The translations under genes were made by a program, and so were the position numbers. The notes beneath the pieces were generated by a model. It was not told the DNA's origin and did no database searches. It worked only from the letters and a program-made list of their open reading frames with translations. DNA of 64,000 bases from Xenorhabdus yunnanensis. GTDB taxonomy: Bacteria > Pseudomonadota > Gammaproteobacteria > Enterobacterales > Enterobacteriaceae. This document shows, piece after piece, positions 55,696 through 64,000 of this stretch. The DNA lies in contig NZ_JAQRFI010000014.1 of NCBI RefSeq assembly GCF_028598805.1, positions 1 to 64,000 on the forward strand, in the 5' to 3' direction. How positions within the stretch are numbered: position 1 is the first letter of the stretch; each line of letters opens with the position of its first letter.

Positions 55696-56046
55696 ATGAG
55701 CCTTCATGTTTCATTTTGCCAGACTGACATTGGTATCCCAGAATTAATACTGAATGGTAGTACACTCAGCGATGCTGGATTTACCGCGAATGAATTATTT
55801 CATATCTCACAGTTTTCCAATGGCGTTATTATCTCCCTCGTTGATCCCAACGCAGACTTAGTTAGTTTGATCAATGAAGTAGAAGATAACCCATACGAAG
55901 GAATCGATAGTATTCGTGAAAATGGTGAACTTTATATTGCAGGAGATTGGCTAACCATCAGCAACTTAGTGGAACAACCTATTAACATTGAAATGGAACC
56001 CGGTAAGATTGTTCTTAAGCCTAAATTGATGGAAATGCTGGCTTAA
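55696..56046 (+). CDS. SymE/AbrB-like protein with two repeats
   Basis: 116 residues, AAGGA 8 nt before the ATG. Two stretches follow the SymE/SpoVT-AbrB pattern (strand, G-x-W/T-L, turn, strand, I-V-L). The first is PELILNGSTLSDAGF with NGVIISLV (about 15-50). The second is GELYIAGDWLTISNL with PGKIVLKPK (about 76-110). SymE is an SOS-regulated type I toxin with this fold, normally with one such unit after a short N-terminus. Here the pair may make an intramolecular dimer. The family call is by motif only, and a role as toxin is inferred. Monocistronic, with a 150-200 nt 5' leader. Confidence 0.5.
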   Translation: MSLHVSFCQTDIGIPELILNGSTLSDAGFTANELFHISQFSNGVIISLVDPNADLVSLINEVEDNPYEGIDSIRENGELYIAGDWLTISNLVEQPINIEMEPGKIVLKPKLMEMLA

Positions 56047-56170
56047 AAGCATTGTCATTAAAAAATAACCTTCCATCAATTAGCCGGAAAATATTAAGCA
56101 GAATTCCGGCTTTTAATGTTTCCTAATATTAAAGACGCGTTATTCGAAACGGCACTTCAAACCCTATAAC

Positions 56171-56926
56171 CTATTTCCCACCCGCTAAGTCAATGAAATT
56201 GCCGGTAACATATGATGATTCATCAGACAACAGCCATGCAATGGCCTGAGCAACTTCTTCCGGCTGCCCTCCTCGTTTCATCGGTAAGGAATCTTTGATT
56301 CGCTCAACTCGCCCAGGCTCTCCACCATCGGCATGCATTTCAGTATAAATGAATCCAGGACGCACAGCATTGACCCTAATACCCTGTGCCGCTACTTCTT
56401 GCGCCAGCCCGATTGTCATCGTATCAATGGCACCTTTCGATGCCGCATAATCAACGTATTCATGGGGAGAACCCAGTCTGGCGGCGGCAGATGAAACATT
56501 AACGATCACGCCACCTTGCCCACCATGACGCAAAGCCATTCTCTTGATCGCCTCACGTGCACAGAGAAAAGCCCCAGTGACATTGGTTGCGAAAATTTCA
56601 TTCAACCGCTCTGCCGTCAACTGTTCAATAGTGGCTTGAGGCTTTAATATTCCGGCATTATTCACTAACCCAGAAATATATCCCAACTCTTTTTCCGTCC
56701 TTTGGAATAACGTCATCACTTGTTTTTCATCTGCTATATCGACCTGAACCGCAATTGCTGACTGCCCAAGAGCGCGGATCATATCCACAACTTCATAAGC
56801 TCTATCTTCACGGTTACGATAACCAATACAGATATGATGCCCCTGCGTTGCTAAACAACGTGCCGTGGCCTTGCCAATGCCACGGGAACCACCTGTAATG
56901 ATCGTGACTTTTTGCATTATTTTCAC
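56171..56926 (-). CDS. SDR-family NAD(P)-dependent oxidoreductase
   Basis: 251 residues. Classical short-chain dehydrogenase: cofactor motif ITGGSRGIGKATARCLA, NNAGILKPQ, catalytic Ser in NVSSAAARLG, YVDYAASKGAIDTM (Tyr/Lys), and PGFIYTEMHADGG. Closest in feel to YgfF/glucose-1-dehydrogenase-type enzymes. The start is a GTG at 56926 with GGGGGAA 8 nt upstream; ATG at 56917 is possible. Substrate unknown. Confidence 0.85.
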   Translation of the reverse strand: MKIMQKVTIITGGSRGIGKATARCLATQGHHICIGYRNREDRAYEVVDMIRALGQSAIAVQVDIADEKQVMTLFQRTEKELGYISGLVNNAGILKPQATIEQLTAERLNEIFATNVTGAFLCAREAIKRMALRHGGQGGVIVNVSSAAARLGSPHEYVDYAASKGAIDTMTIGLAQEVAAQGIRVNAVRPGFIYTEMHADGGEPGRVERIKDSLPMKRGGQPEEVAQAIAWLLSDESSYVTGNFIDLAGGK

Positions 56927-56950
56927 AATGCCATTCCCCCATTTGCGGTG

Positions 56951-57073
56951 TTATTTTTTCACATCAAAACCTTGAGCACGCACTAATTGGCTCATCGATT
57001 TTAAATCAGTCATCAAATCATCAACATTGTTATTCAGCAGATTCTGGTGCATTTCACTGAATGCCGCAGCCAT
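56951..57073 (-). CDS. Small ORF or gene remnant, 40 residues
   Basis: MAAAFSEMHQNLLNNNVDDL continues MTDLKSMSQLVRAQGFDVKK and stops 25 bases upstream of the SDR gene, same strand. Composition and helical pattern look protein-like, but the ribosome site (TAAGAG directly before ATG) is poor. It could be the C-terminal remnant of a lost gene. I do not recognise it. Confidence 0.3.
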   Translation of the reverse strand: MAAAFSEMHQNLLNNNVDDLMTDLKSMSQLVRAQGFDVKK

Positions 57074-57295
57074 CTCTTACAAGCTCTGAATAGAAGAATT
57101 AAAAACAAACAATTATAAATATATAAAATATAATACCTCCAAAACATAATCACTTATTCTAAAAAGAAATACAAATACGTTCTCTAGAAAAATAGAAATA
57201 CTCCCTATGTTAAATTTGCAATCATAACATTCAAAACTATACTCCAAACTGCAAGAGTAGATTTCGGGTTTCAGTACTCTAATCAGAGGAAATAT

Positions 57296-57625
57296 ATGAT
57301 GAAAAGCTTGAAGTTATCAGTTGCAGCATTACTGGTGTTGTTTTCAAGTGCAACGCTTGCAGCGCCAGCAGTATCAACCTCAGCCGAAGCTGCACCAAAA
57401 ATAGCAACGGCAGTAAAATATGATGTTAAGACAGCAAAAAATAAAACTAATTCGTTAAAGAAGAAAGTAAGCAAAAAGGCAAAAAAACAAAAAGCGTCAA
57501 AGAAGAAAAATAAATCAGTAAAAAGAGGAGCCAATACGGCTCTTTGTAAAGACGGGACTTATAGCAAGAGTAAATCCCGCAAAGGGGTCTGCTCTCGCCA
57601 CGGCGGTGTTTCTAAGTGGCTGTGA
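57296..57625 (+). CDS. Small basic secreted protein with DUF3761-like C-terminus
   Basis: 109 residues behind AGAGGA. Signal peptide MKSLKLSVAALLVLFSSATL-AAPA (cut after the first alanines). A very lysine-rich linker follows (SLKKKVSKKAKKQKASKKKN), then a C-terminal module with two cysteines, ALCKDGTYSKSKSRKGVCSR and HGGVSKWL, the DUF3761 pattern. It should be exported to the periplasm or beyond, with the Cys pair disulfide-bonded. The strong positive charge suggests binding to nucleic acid, cell wall or LPS, but no function is known to me. Its own terminator follows. Confidence 0.75.
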   Translation: MMKSLKLSVAALLVLFSSATLAAPAVSTSAEAAPKIATAVKYDVKTAKNKTNSLKKKVSKKAKKQKASKKKNKSVKRGANTALCKDGTYSKSKSRKGVCSRHGGVSKWL

Positions 57626-57652
57626 TATTTTAGTTAATTGTCCATTATGCAC

Positions 57653-57678
57653 AATTAGGGAGTTTAGGCTCCCTAATT
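57653..57678 (+). terminator. Terminator after the DUF3761-like gene
   Basis: Perfect 10-bp stem AATTAGGGAG (57653-57662) / CTCCCTAATT (57669-57678) followed by ATTTTCT. Confidence 0.8.
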
Positions 57679-58449
57679 ATTTTCTGATAGTTATCGCGTT
57701 TTTTCACTGAATATTATGTTGTTTTTCCCTAGAACGAGAAATGACTAATGGTGATTTTCTTGCCTGATATTATACTCTAGTCATTTTCTTCGTCTTTACG
57801 ATGCCTTTTATGATATTAATTTGCATGTTTTCTTCATCTTATATTATGGGATGTAAATTTATTACAACTATAAAATTATTTTATTTTCACATGAAATATC
57901 AACCCCCTGATATAAAATAACGCTGTGTCAAATGTGACTTGAAAGATGGATTATAAATTTTTCTTCCTCATCGGTCACATAAGTAAAAAACATTATTAAT
58001 AATATAATCACACTATATTACGACACTGAAACTCAGATAATTAATGAAAAATTAACCACAAAAATAGATAAACGAATATAAACAACAAAGTTCCTTATGA
58101 TAACTGTAATAAAGAAAAAATTCGTACTCTAATAAGAATAAAGCAAGGCAAATAAATTTCAATTAAATAACATTAAGTTATTCAGTAATCAGCGATAAAT
58201 GAAACTGTTTGAAAAATCAATATAACACTATAAATCATCATATATCCAACATTGTTCGCCAGATAAAATCATAATAATTATTACAATAATTTACCATACG
58301 AAGTGAAAAATATAGATATTTGTCCGTAGGGTGCTAACATTCGTTATAGAAACGAAACTTATGAATGACGAATAATAGTAGCTATATATTGTTTGCTCTG
58401 TTAATATTCGTTTGTTTTTTATCCAGAGTAATAAAACGAGGAGAAGCAA
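57679..58449. other. AT-rich intergenic region upstream of bax-like gene
   Basis: About 770 bases, very AT-rich, with many stops in all frames. I see no gene, repeat array or RNA. The last 100 bases should hold the promoter of the glucosaminidase gene; a frame at 58365-58589 overlaps it and has no ribosome site. Confidence 0.5.
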
Positions 58450-59223
58450 ATGCCCTCTCTAATGATGAGGACAAGTGCGGTCTTCGCTTTCTTTATCTCA
58501 TTAATCTTTACCGGTCTGAGCCATGCCTCGACCAGTACCTCGAAAATGCAAGAGTATTCTCACAATGGCATGCCAGTAAATTTGCCTGATTTGCGAAAAT
58601 ACCCTTCAGGTACACCTCGGAAGAAAGCGTTTTTAAATATTATTGTCCCTGTAATTGATCAACATAATCAGAAGATTATGCAAGACCGCAAATGGCTCCT
58701 GACACACCAAAAAAATCATCATTGGTCTGTACAGGATAGTCATCGATTAAAAAAGATCTGCATGGATTACAAAATGACCTGCAATTCACCAAAACAGTTC
58801 AATTGGAAGAAATTGCTAAGTCGGGTTGACATTATCCCTACCCATTTCGTTGCCACACAAGCAGCCGCTGAATCAGGTTGGGGAACGTCAGAACTTGCCA
58901 AAAAGAATAATAATCTGTTTGGGATGCGTTGTAGCTCTTGCGGCAGAACTAAAGGAAAAGTCAAAGGTTATTCAGCTTATCTGACTATTAATGCTTCTGT
59001 CATTGCCTATATGAAGAATCTGAATACACATCGTGCTTATGAGTCATTGCGTTCTTCACGTGCAAAGCAGAGGACAACACAGGAGCCACTGAATACCAGT
59101 AAGCTGATCGATAATCTCAATGGTTATTCTGAACTGGGTGCTGACTATAATCGCTATTTACATCGAGTATTTAATGTCAATAGGCAGCTGATCTCACAGG
59201 CTCAGGAATTGGCTATTCAATAA
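58450..59223 (+). CDS. bax: Bax-like glucosaminidase-family protein
   Basis: 257 residues with AGGAG 6-7 nt before the ATG. Signal peptide MPSLMMRTSAVFAFFISLIF...HAS. The GH73-type (FlgJ/Bax) domain includes PTHFVATQAAAESGWGTSEL with the likely catalytic Glu, and KKNNNLFGMRC. The C-terminal helix reads ELGADYNRYLHRVFNVNRQL. Bax/FlgJ-type enzymes cut N-acetylglucosaminyl links in peptidoglycan. It precedes the MBOAT/SGNH operon by 160 bases; a shared cell-wall role is possible. A CSSC pair sits near the active site. Confidence 0.8.
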   Translation: MPSLMMRTSAVFAFFISLIFTGLSHASTSTSKMQEYSHNGMPVNLPDLRKYPSGTPRKKAFLNIIVPVIDQHNQKIMQDRKWLLTHQKNHHWSVQDSHRLKKICMDYKMTCNSPKQFNWKKLLSRVDIIPTHFVATQAAAESGWGTSELAKKNNNLFGMRCSSCGRTKGKVKGYSAYLTINASVIAYMKNLNTHRAYESLRSSRAKQRTTQEPLNTSKLIDNLNGYSELGADYNRYLHRVFNVNRQLISQAQELAIQ

Positions 59224-59383
59224 CACACTCCCGATAATCCATTTTGTATTAATTACAAGGTGGATTCTTTTTTTATAACCTATCTTTATATTGCCTACTG
59301 TAAACATAGGCAAATTCCATACTATAATGCACGTCAGAATTACATTCTTTCTCCCAACGATAAATGATTAGCCAGAGCCTGAT

Positions 59384-60805
59384 ATGAATTTCTTCTCTTT
59401 TGAGTTTCTTGGATCGTTTGTTATTCTGCTGGTTGTCTATTGGCTTTTACAAAAAGCTCCCCGGCTACAGAATGGCGTGTTAATTTTAGTTAGCTATTTA
59501 TTTTTATTCTCTTTTGCAGCAAAGTTCGCCTACATTTTATTCTCCTATACCCTATTTATTTACTTTTTGGCGAATATTCTCAGCCGTTATTTATCGAATA
59601 AAGTTATATTCACTCTACTGACATTCGGGATTCTCGGCTGTTTCACGGCTTTCAAATATTACTCTTTCTTCCAAGAGGCAATTCAACAAGCATTGGTCAA
59701 TGTTGGGATCAGCGTGGAACTGCCTGTACTTGAATTATTGATGCCGCTGGGTCTGTCATTCTATGCGTTCCATTCGGTCAGCTATGTCGTATCAGTGTGC
59801 AAGAAAGAGCTACCCGCCGCACCATTGCCTGATGTCATTTTGTATCTTTGCTTTTTTCCCGGCATCGTCGCCGGACCAATTAATCGGGCCAAAGATTTCA
59901 TGCCACAGATTCAGGCAGCATCCAGAATTATTCTTGAACCACTGAAGGCGCTGTTATTAATTGCACTCGCTATCGCAAAACTCTTTTTGCTCAGCTCTAC
60001 GCTCTCTGAATATTTTGTGAATCCCGTCTTTGAAGATCCGACCAGCCATCATGCAGGACAAGTTCTTGTAGCAATTTATGCTTATGCCTGGAATATCTAC
60101 TTTAACTTTTCCGGCTATACCGACCTTGTCACTGGCATCGCCCTGCTGTTAGGCTTCAAAGTGCCACGCAATTTCGATTCCCCTTATCTTGCCGAAAACT
60201 TACAAGTATTCTGGCGACGCTGGCATATCAGCCTGTCAACTTTCATCCGCGACTATGTCTACATTCCATTGGGCGGGAACAAAAAAGGCGTATACCGCAA
60301 AAACCTGAATATGTTCACAGCCATGGTGATTTCTGGTTTATGGCACGGTGTCGGCCTTGGTTTTATTATTTGGGGCGCTATTCATGGTTTAGGTTTAATT
60401 CTGCAAAATATTAAAAATGCCCTGTTTTCTGTTTCCAAGAAACACAATGAACCACAAGCCAAGAATCCCATTTTATTATTCTTATCCCGCGTGGTGACAT
60501 TCCATTTTGTCTGTTTTGCATGGATCTTTTTCCGTAGCCCGACATTTAATGATGCTCTGGCGGTATTAAATCAACTGTTCTCTGGCGAAATATTTGTATC
60601 CTTGTTATCCAGTGGTTCTCTATTAATGGTTTTCTGGGGATTCTTTATTATCTATCCCTGGTTAGTGAATCTCAAAAACCAAATTGAAAAAAATCATGGT
60701 CTGATCTCCTGGGTTTATTACCCAATTCCCTTAGCCCTGATCCTTACTTTGGTATTTATTTTGTCACCTTCAGGAATGCCAGGATTTATCTATGCCAACT
60801 TTTGA
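59384..60805 (+). CDS. MBOAT-family membrane O-acyltransferase (AlgI/PatA-like)
   Basis: 473 residues, about 10-12 membrane segments. Family features: PLGLSFYAFHSVSYVV, FNFSGYTDLVTGIALLLGF, RRWHISLSTFIRDYVYIPLG with G-G-N-K-K, and the catalytic-region histidine (about 320) in GLWHGVGLGFIIWGAIHGLG. MBOATs of this branch move acetyl groups across the inner membrane for polysaccharide or peptidoglycan O-acetylation. The next two genes encode SGNH proteins, each overlapping by 14 nt, as in AlgIJX or PatA/PatB pairs. Confidence 0.88.
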   Translation: MNFFSFEFLGSFVILLVVYWLLQKAPRLQNGVLILVSYLFLFSFAAKFAYILFSYTLFIYFLANILSRYLSNKVIFTLLTFGILGCFTAFKYYSFFQEAIQQALVNVGISVELPVLELLMPLGLSFYAFHSVSYVVSVCKKELPAAPLPDVILYLCFFPGIVAGPINRAKDFMPQIQAASRIILEPLKALLLIALAIAKLFLLSSTLSEYFVNPVFEDPTSHHAGQVLVAIYAYAWNIYFNFSGYTDLVTGIALLLGFKVPRNFDSPYLAENLQVFWRRWHISLSTFIRDYVYIPLGGNKKGVYRKNLNMFTAMVISGLWHGVGLGFIIWGAIHGLGLILQNIKNALFSVSKKHNEPQAKNPILLFLSRVVTFHFVCFAWIFFRSPTFNDALAVLNQLFSGEIFVSLLSSGSLLMVFWGFFIIYPWLVNLKNQIEKNHGLISWVYYPIPLALILTLVFILSPSGMPGFIYANF

Positions 60806-61928
60806 ATTTACACCTAATTTTAAAAAAGTCGGACAAGTGATTTGTATCGTGACCTTGACCAGTTTGATGCTAATCTGGCTGAATCAGAATTCCCTAAATA
60901 ACTTCTGGCAACAGAAATATCACCGCAATAGTCCTTGGGCATCTCTCAAGGGAGAGCCATTGTGGGATTTGGGAAATAATATGCAACAAGGCGCTATTGC
61001 TGCCAGTGAGACTTTTATGGCATATGCGAGGGGTAAATATCAGGATACTTCATCATCAGCCATTAATGACGATAACAGCCGGACAGTATTTCCCCCTGAA
61101 TTTCAGGTTGGTCTGCGCTTTCTGAAAGGATACTTGTATCCCATCGAAAATCTCTCTTTTACCTTTCCTGAACTGCTGAACAAAGACATTAAGCTCGTTC
61201 AGCCTTTCTTGCTGCCCACTAACCCAACTGACAACCCTGTTACTGAAATTGTCCAGAAAACCCACGTCAGTCTGAGCGCAAAAGATAAAGTGCTATTTGC
61301 CGGTGATTCGATGATGCAGGGAGTAGCCCCACATTTAAAACGTCGGTTGTCTCAGGAATATGGCATTTCCAGCATTAACTTAAGTAAGCAGAGTACCGGA
61401 TTATCTTATCCTGGCTTCTTTGATTGGCCAAGAACCATCAGCGATGCCTTGAGAACCAACTCTGATATTAAGTTAGTGGTGGTGTTTTTAGGCCCAAATG
61501 ATCCGTGGGATATGCCGTCAAGACGCGGAGGCCCTTATTTGAAATTCGCCAGTGAAAATTGGGAGAAACTTTATCGCCAAAGAATTGAAACTATCTTAAA
61601 TGATGCGCGCCAACATAAGGTCGATATCATTTGGGTTGGTCCGCCAAATATGCGTCAGAAAAAACTCTCCAGCAGTATGGTTTACCTCAATAAATTATAT
61701 CAAACAGAAATGGAAAAAATGGGGGAGATCTATGTTGCGGTTAATGATATGTTCAAATATCAATCCGGTAATTATTCAGACTATGTTGGCGATGGCAGTA
61801 GTACAATCAAACTCCGCAGTGGAGACGGTATTCATTTCAGTTTGAAAGGGCAACAAACCATCGCGGATTATCTATTTTCATTGATCACATTTATTCAGGA
61901 GCCAGTAAAAGAAGATGCAACCATTTAG
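60792..61928 (+). CDS. SGNH/DUF459-like acyltransferase-hydrolase
   Basis: 378 residues. One N-terminal membrane anchor (ICIVTLTSLMLIWL), then an SGNH domain: block I VLFAGDSMMQGVAPHLKRRL (Ser near 170), block III VVFLGPNDPWDMPSRRGG and block V DGIHFSLKGQQTIADYL (Asp/His near 345). It matches the DUF459 branch. Anchored with the catalytic domain in the periplasm, it could pass the acyl group from the MBOAT protein to a glycan. Starts 14 nt inside the MBOAT gene. Confidence 0.82.
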   Translation: MPTFEFTPNFKKVGQVICIVTLTSLMLIWLNQNSLNNFWQQKYHRNSPWASLKGEPLWDLGNNMQQGAIAASETFMAYARGKYQDTSSSAINDDNSRTVFPPEFQVGLRFLKGYLYPIENLSFTFPELLNKDIKLVQPFLLPTNPTDNPVTEIVQKTHVSLSAKDKVLFAGDSMMQGVAPHLKRRLSQEYGISSINLSKQSTGLSYPGFFDWPRTISDALRTNSDIKLVVVFLGPNDPWDMPSRRGGPYLKFASENWEKLYRQRIETILNDARQHKVDIIWVGPPNMRQKKLSSSMVYLNKLYQTEMEKMGEIYVAVNDMFKYQSGNYSDYVGDGSSTIKLRSGDGIHFSLKGQQTIADYLFSLITFIQEPVKEDATI

Positions 61929-63126
61929 CATGTTCCGTGGATTTTATCGGATAATGGGTGCAAGTCTGGTTATCGCGCTCTCCGTGAGCCTATTATCGTG
62001 CCAAGGAAAAAAATCCAAGCCTTCATCAGAACTCCAAACAATACAAATAAATCGTCAGCAACAATTGACGGATTTTGGTGATCCCAATCTCGCGCTATTG
62101 GCGGATAAATTGCGCCACAGCGATACTCTCCAGCTCCATTTTGTGCAATTGGGGGATTCACATACTGCTGCCGATTTCTTTACCGGTAAGTTGCGTAGTT
62201 TATTGCAGAATCATTATGGTGATGCAGGGCCGGGATTTATTCCCCCAATGAGCATTCCCGGCCAGCGTAACGCCTCAGTGCAATTCGCTGAGGATAAAAC
62301 CGGCTGGTGGCTTTCAAGCAGCCGCAAGGACAATCGGGCGGATTACCCTCTGGGGGGATTTATTGCTATTCCGGAAAGTAGCAACAGCACAATACAACTC
62401 GATTCCTCCTCTGCCCACGGTAAATACTGGTTAAGTGCGCTCTATCAATCCTACAATGCGGTTCAAATCAAAACACCATTTACCACAATGAATTTACCTG
62501 CGACACAAAGTGAATGGCGTTTCTCACCAGAACAGGCGGTCAGTTTCCCAATCAATCTCCATCCACAGGATACGAAATTGAAAATTGGCGGCTGGCTGGT
62601 AAAACGTCAAAACCCCGGTGTTATGTTATCCGCATTGGGCATTAATGGCGCTACCATTAATATGCTGGATAAATGGCAACCGCAATGGATTGAGACACTG
62701 GCTCAGATGAAACCGGATATGGTGATCCTTGCCTATGGCACCAATGAAGCCTTTAACGATTCGCTGGATCTGGCCACTTACCAAAAAGACCTGACATCCA
62801 AAGTACAAGACATTCGTAAGGCAATACCGCAAGCCGTTATCCTGTTGATTGGGCCGAATGATTCACTGAAGAACAAAACCGCGGCAAGTTGTAGTGAACA
62901 ACAACCTGCCCTGCTTGATAACGTGATTCAGATTCAGCAAACTGTTGCCAAAAAGCAGCGCACTCTACTCTGGGATTGGCGGGGATATATGGGCGGACCA
63001 TGTTCAGTCAGAGGATGGCAACAGCAAAACCTCGCACGTCCTGATTATGTTCATCTCTCCGCAGCCGGTTATGAACGCAGTGCCGAAGCGCTTTACAAGC
63101 AGTTTATGGGTTTGGTTGAACAATAA
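61915..63126 (+). CDS. SGNH/GDSL-family lipoprotein
   Basis: 403 residues. Lipoprotein signal with lipobox SLLSC (Cys at about 29), followed by GKKSKPSSE. SGNH blocks: FVQLGDSHTAADFFTGKL (Ser near 79), the Gly block GDAGPGFIPP, VILAYGTNEAFND and RPDYVHLSAAGYE (Asp/His near 375). A second putative esterase or transferase working with the two preceding proteins on the cell surface or periplasmic side. It overlaps the previous gene by 14 nt. The start may be the ATG at 61915 or MFRGF at 61930. Confidence 0.82.
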   Translation: MQPFSMFRGFYRIMGASLVIALSVSLLSCQGKKSKPSSELQTIQINRQQQLTDFGDPNLALLADKLRHSDTLQLHFVQLGDSHTAADFFTGKLRSLLQNHYGDAGPGFIPPMSIPGQRNASVQFAEDKTGWWLSSSRKDNRADYPLGGFIAIPESSNSTIQLDSSSAHGKYWLSALYQSYNAVQIKTPFTTMNLPATQSEWRFSPEQAVSFPINLHPQDTKLKIGGWLVKRQNPGVMLSALGINGATINMLDKWQPQWIETLAQMKPDMVILAYGTNEAFNDSLDLATYQKDLTSKVQDIRKAIPQAVILLIGPNDSLKNKTAASCSEQQPALLDNVIQIQQTVAKKQRTLLWDWRGYMGGPCSVRGWQQQNLARPDYVHLSAAGYERSAEALYKQFMGLVEQ

Positions 63127-63286
63127 AGATACGAACTCAATGATAATGTTATTATTTTATTAGTGATTGCCGTCGGTAAAACGAGCAGGAAATGAAATTT
63201 ATCTGATGCGCCTTATATCCCCGTCCTTCAGAGATTTTCAATTAGCAGCAAGTGAACGTGGATAGCACAGGACAGGAGTAATATAA

Positions 63287-63317
63287 AACGGCACCTTAAC
63301 CATCCTAAGGTGCCGTT
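63287..63317 (-). terminator. Terminator of the gluconate permease gene
   Basis: 12-bp perfect stem AACGGCACCTTA (63287-63298) / TAAGGTGCCGTT (63306-63317); on the minus strand it is followed by TTATATT. It lies 28 bases after the permease stop. Confidence 0.8.
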
Positions 63318-63345
63318 AAAAATTACTTAAAAAGACTTTAATATA

Positions 63346-64000
63346 TTACAGCATTGCAAAATAGATCATGCCAACAATTGCGCCGGTTGTACCGAGAATG
63401 GTTTCCATCATCGTCCACGTTTTCAGGGTCTGCGCTTCTGTCGCGCCGGTAAATTTACCGAACAGCCAAAAACCGGAATCGTTCACATGGCTAAGCACCA
63501 AAGAACCACCGGCAATACACACTGACAACGCCGCCATTTGCGCACCGGAATAGCCCAGCTCACCAATCACAGGCAGAACCAGCCCCACCGTGGTCAAACA
63601 CGCCACAGTTGCTGAACCCTGAATCACACGCACCGCCCCCGACAGAATGAAACACGCCAGTGCGATTGGCAGGCCAGCACCGATCAAGACATTACCCAAC
63701 GCAGGGCCAACACCAGAATCCACCAGTACTTGTTTGAATACACCACCAGCACCCGTTACCAGCAGGATAATCCCCGCCGGTTGAATTGCCGCAGAGCAGA
63801 CATCCATCACTTTTTCTTTACTCATGCCGCGACGGATCGCCAGACCGTAAATCGCCACCAGACAAGCGATCAAAATCGCCGTGAAAGGATGGCCAATAAA
63901 TTCCAGCCAATGGTATAGCGTAGATTGTTGATCAACAAAACGTGCCCCAATGGTTTTCAAACCAACCAACGCCAATGGGAACAGCACCAACGCCAGACTG
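63346..64000 (-). CDS. GntP-family gluconate:H+ symporter, 3' part
   Basis: The C-terminal 218 codons or so of a permease; the 5' part lies beyond the window edge, and the frame runs open to base 64000. Membrane segments include ILIACLVAIYGLAI, GIILLVTGAGGVFKQVLVDS, RVIQGSATVACLTTVGLVLP and SLVLSHVNDSGFWLFGKFTG. The ending LKTWTMMETILGTTGAIVGM is typical of GntT/GntP-type gluconate importers. I cannot separate GntT from GntU or related paralogs on this fragment. Confidence 0.9.
   Translation of the reverse strand, partial: SLALVLFPLALVGLKTIGARFVDQQSTLYHWLEFIGHPFTAILIACLVAIYGLAIRRGMSKEKVMDVCSAAIQPAGIILLVTGAGGVFKQVLVDSGVGPALGNVLIGAGLPIALACFILSGAVRVIQGSATVACLTTVGLVLPVIGELGYSGAQMAALSVCIAGGSLVLSHVNDSGFWLFGKFTGATEAQTLKTWTMMETILGTTGAIVGMIYFAML

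Noticed and set aside
55559-55765. 68-codon minus-strand ORF upstream of the SymE-like gene
   Set aside because: No ribosome site and it overlaps the well-supported plus-strand gene; an antisense RNA is possible but not shown.
63180-63245. Sequence around CCTTATATCCCCGTCC resembling an IS200/IS605 end
   Set aside because: Only a short resemblance, no transposase or TnpB remnant and no partner end in the window.
1-64000. tRNA, rRNA and replication-origin features
   Set aside because: I looked for tRNA-like cloverleaf starts and rRNA segments and saw none. This is a visual search and could miss a divergent tRNA.

Overview
The window looks like a chromosomal segment of an enterobacterium of the Morganellaceae, most likely Xenorhabdus or a close relative such as Photorhabdus. 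The evidence is AT-rich intergenic DNA, enterobacterial core genes (potABCD, fes and ent genes, yqhA, a bax-like gene, a gluconate permease), a type I-E CRISPR repeat, insertion sequences and many accessory loci. The species is an inference; there is no rRNA or tRNA here to test it.

Layout. 1-5300: a decayed gene end, an ABC-F ATPase, an Ail/OmpX-type porin, an O-acetylhomoserine sulfhydrylase, and an orphan VapB antitoxin with only a stub of VapC. 5448-10997: a tightly overlapping four-gene operon (ketosynthase III, NAD-dependent epimerase, metallo-beta-lactamase-fold hydrolase, adenylate-forming enzyme) of unknown product, then a PAP2 phosphatase and a degraded second copy of the ketosynthase 5' end. 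11201-16871: an HNH endonuclease of the phosphorothioate-sensing type and the spermidine/putrescine transporter, with a phd-doc toxin-antitoxin pair between potABC and potD. 17406-21371: a 15-repeat CRISPR array beside a collapsed type I-E cas operon (cas6e with a lost C-terminal loop, frameshifted cas5e, a stub assigned to cas7e) that ends in a nest of IS982 and IS110 elements.

21644-24775 holds an S8 serine protease autotransporter. 25052-44072 is a catechol siderophore locus: fes, mbtH, a 2,896-residue NRPS (C-A-T-E-C-A-T-TE) and entS run leftward; a TonB-dependent receptor and entC, entE, entB, entA run rightward; a double Fur-box-like site lies between them. EntCBA would make 2,3-dihydroxybenzoate, EntE would load it on EntB, and the NRPS would join it to a predicted D-configured basic amino acid and L-serine. 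That predicts a chrysobactin/vanchrobactin-type compound rather than enterobactin. Several of these genes carry in-frame 15-bp tandem duplications.

44190-53851 carries yqhA and a tellurium/stress locus: terW, a four-gene biosynthetic operon (CitE-like, PRTase-PELOTA, HAD, PRTase-TRSP) and divergent terZABCD, with three copies of an 11-bp palindrome between the two operons. terE is absent. Just after terD is a FimB-type recombinase whose 3' end runs through one arm of a perfect 23-bp inverted repeat. The repeats frame a 262-bp segment that looks like an invertible switch; flipping it would also change the recombinase C-terminus. I consider this the most unusual structure in the window. 55696-64000 has a SymE-like protein, an SDR enzyme, a small basic secreted protein, a Bax-like glucosaminidase, an MBOAT/SGNH/SGNH acyl-modification operon and the 3' part of a gluconate permease.
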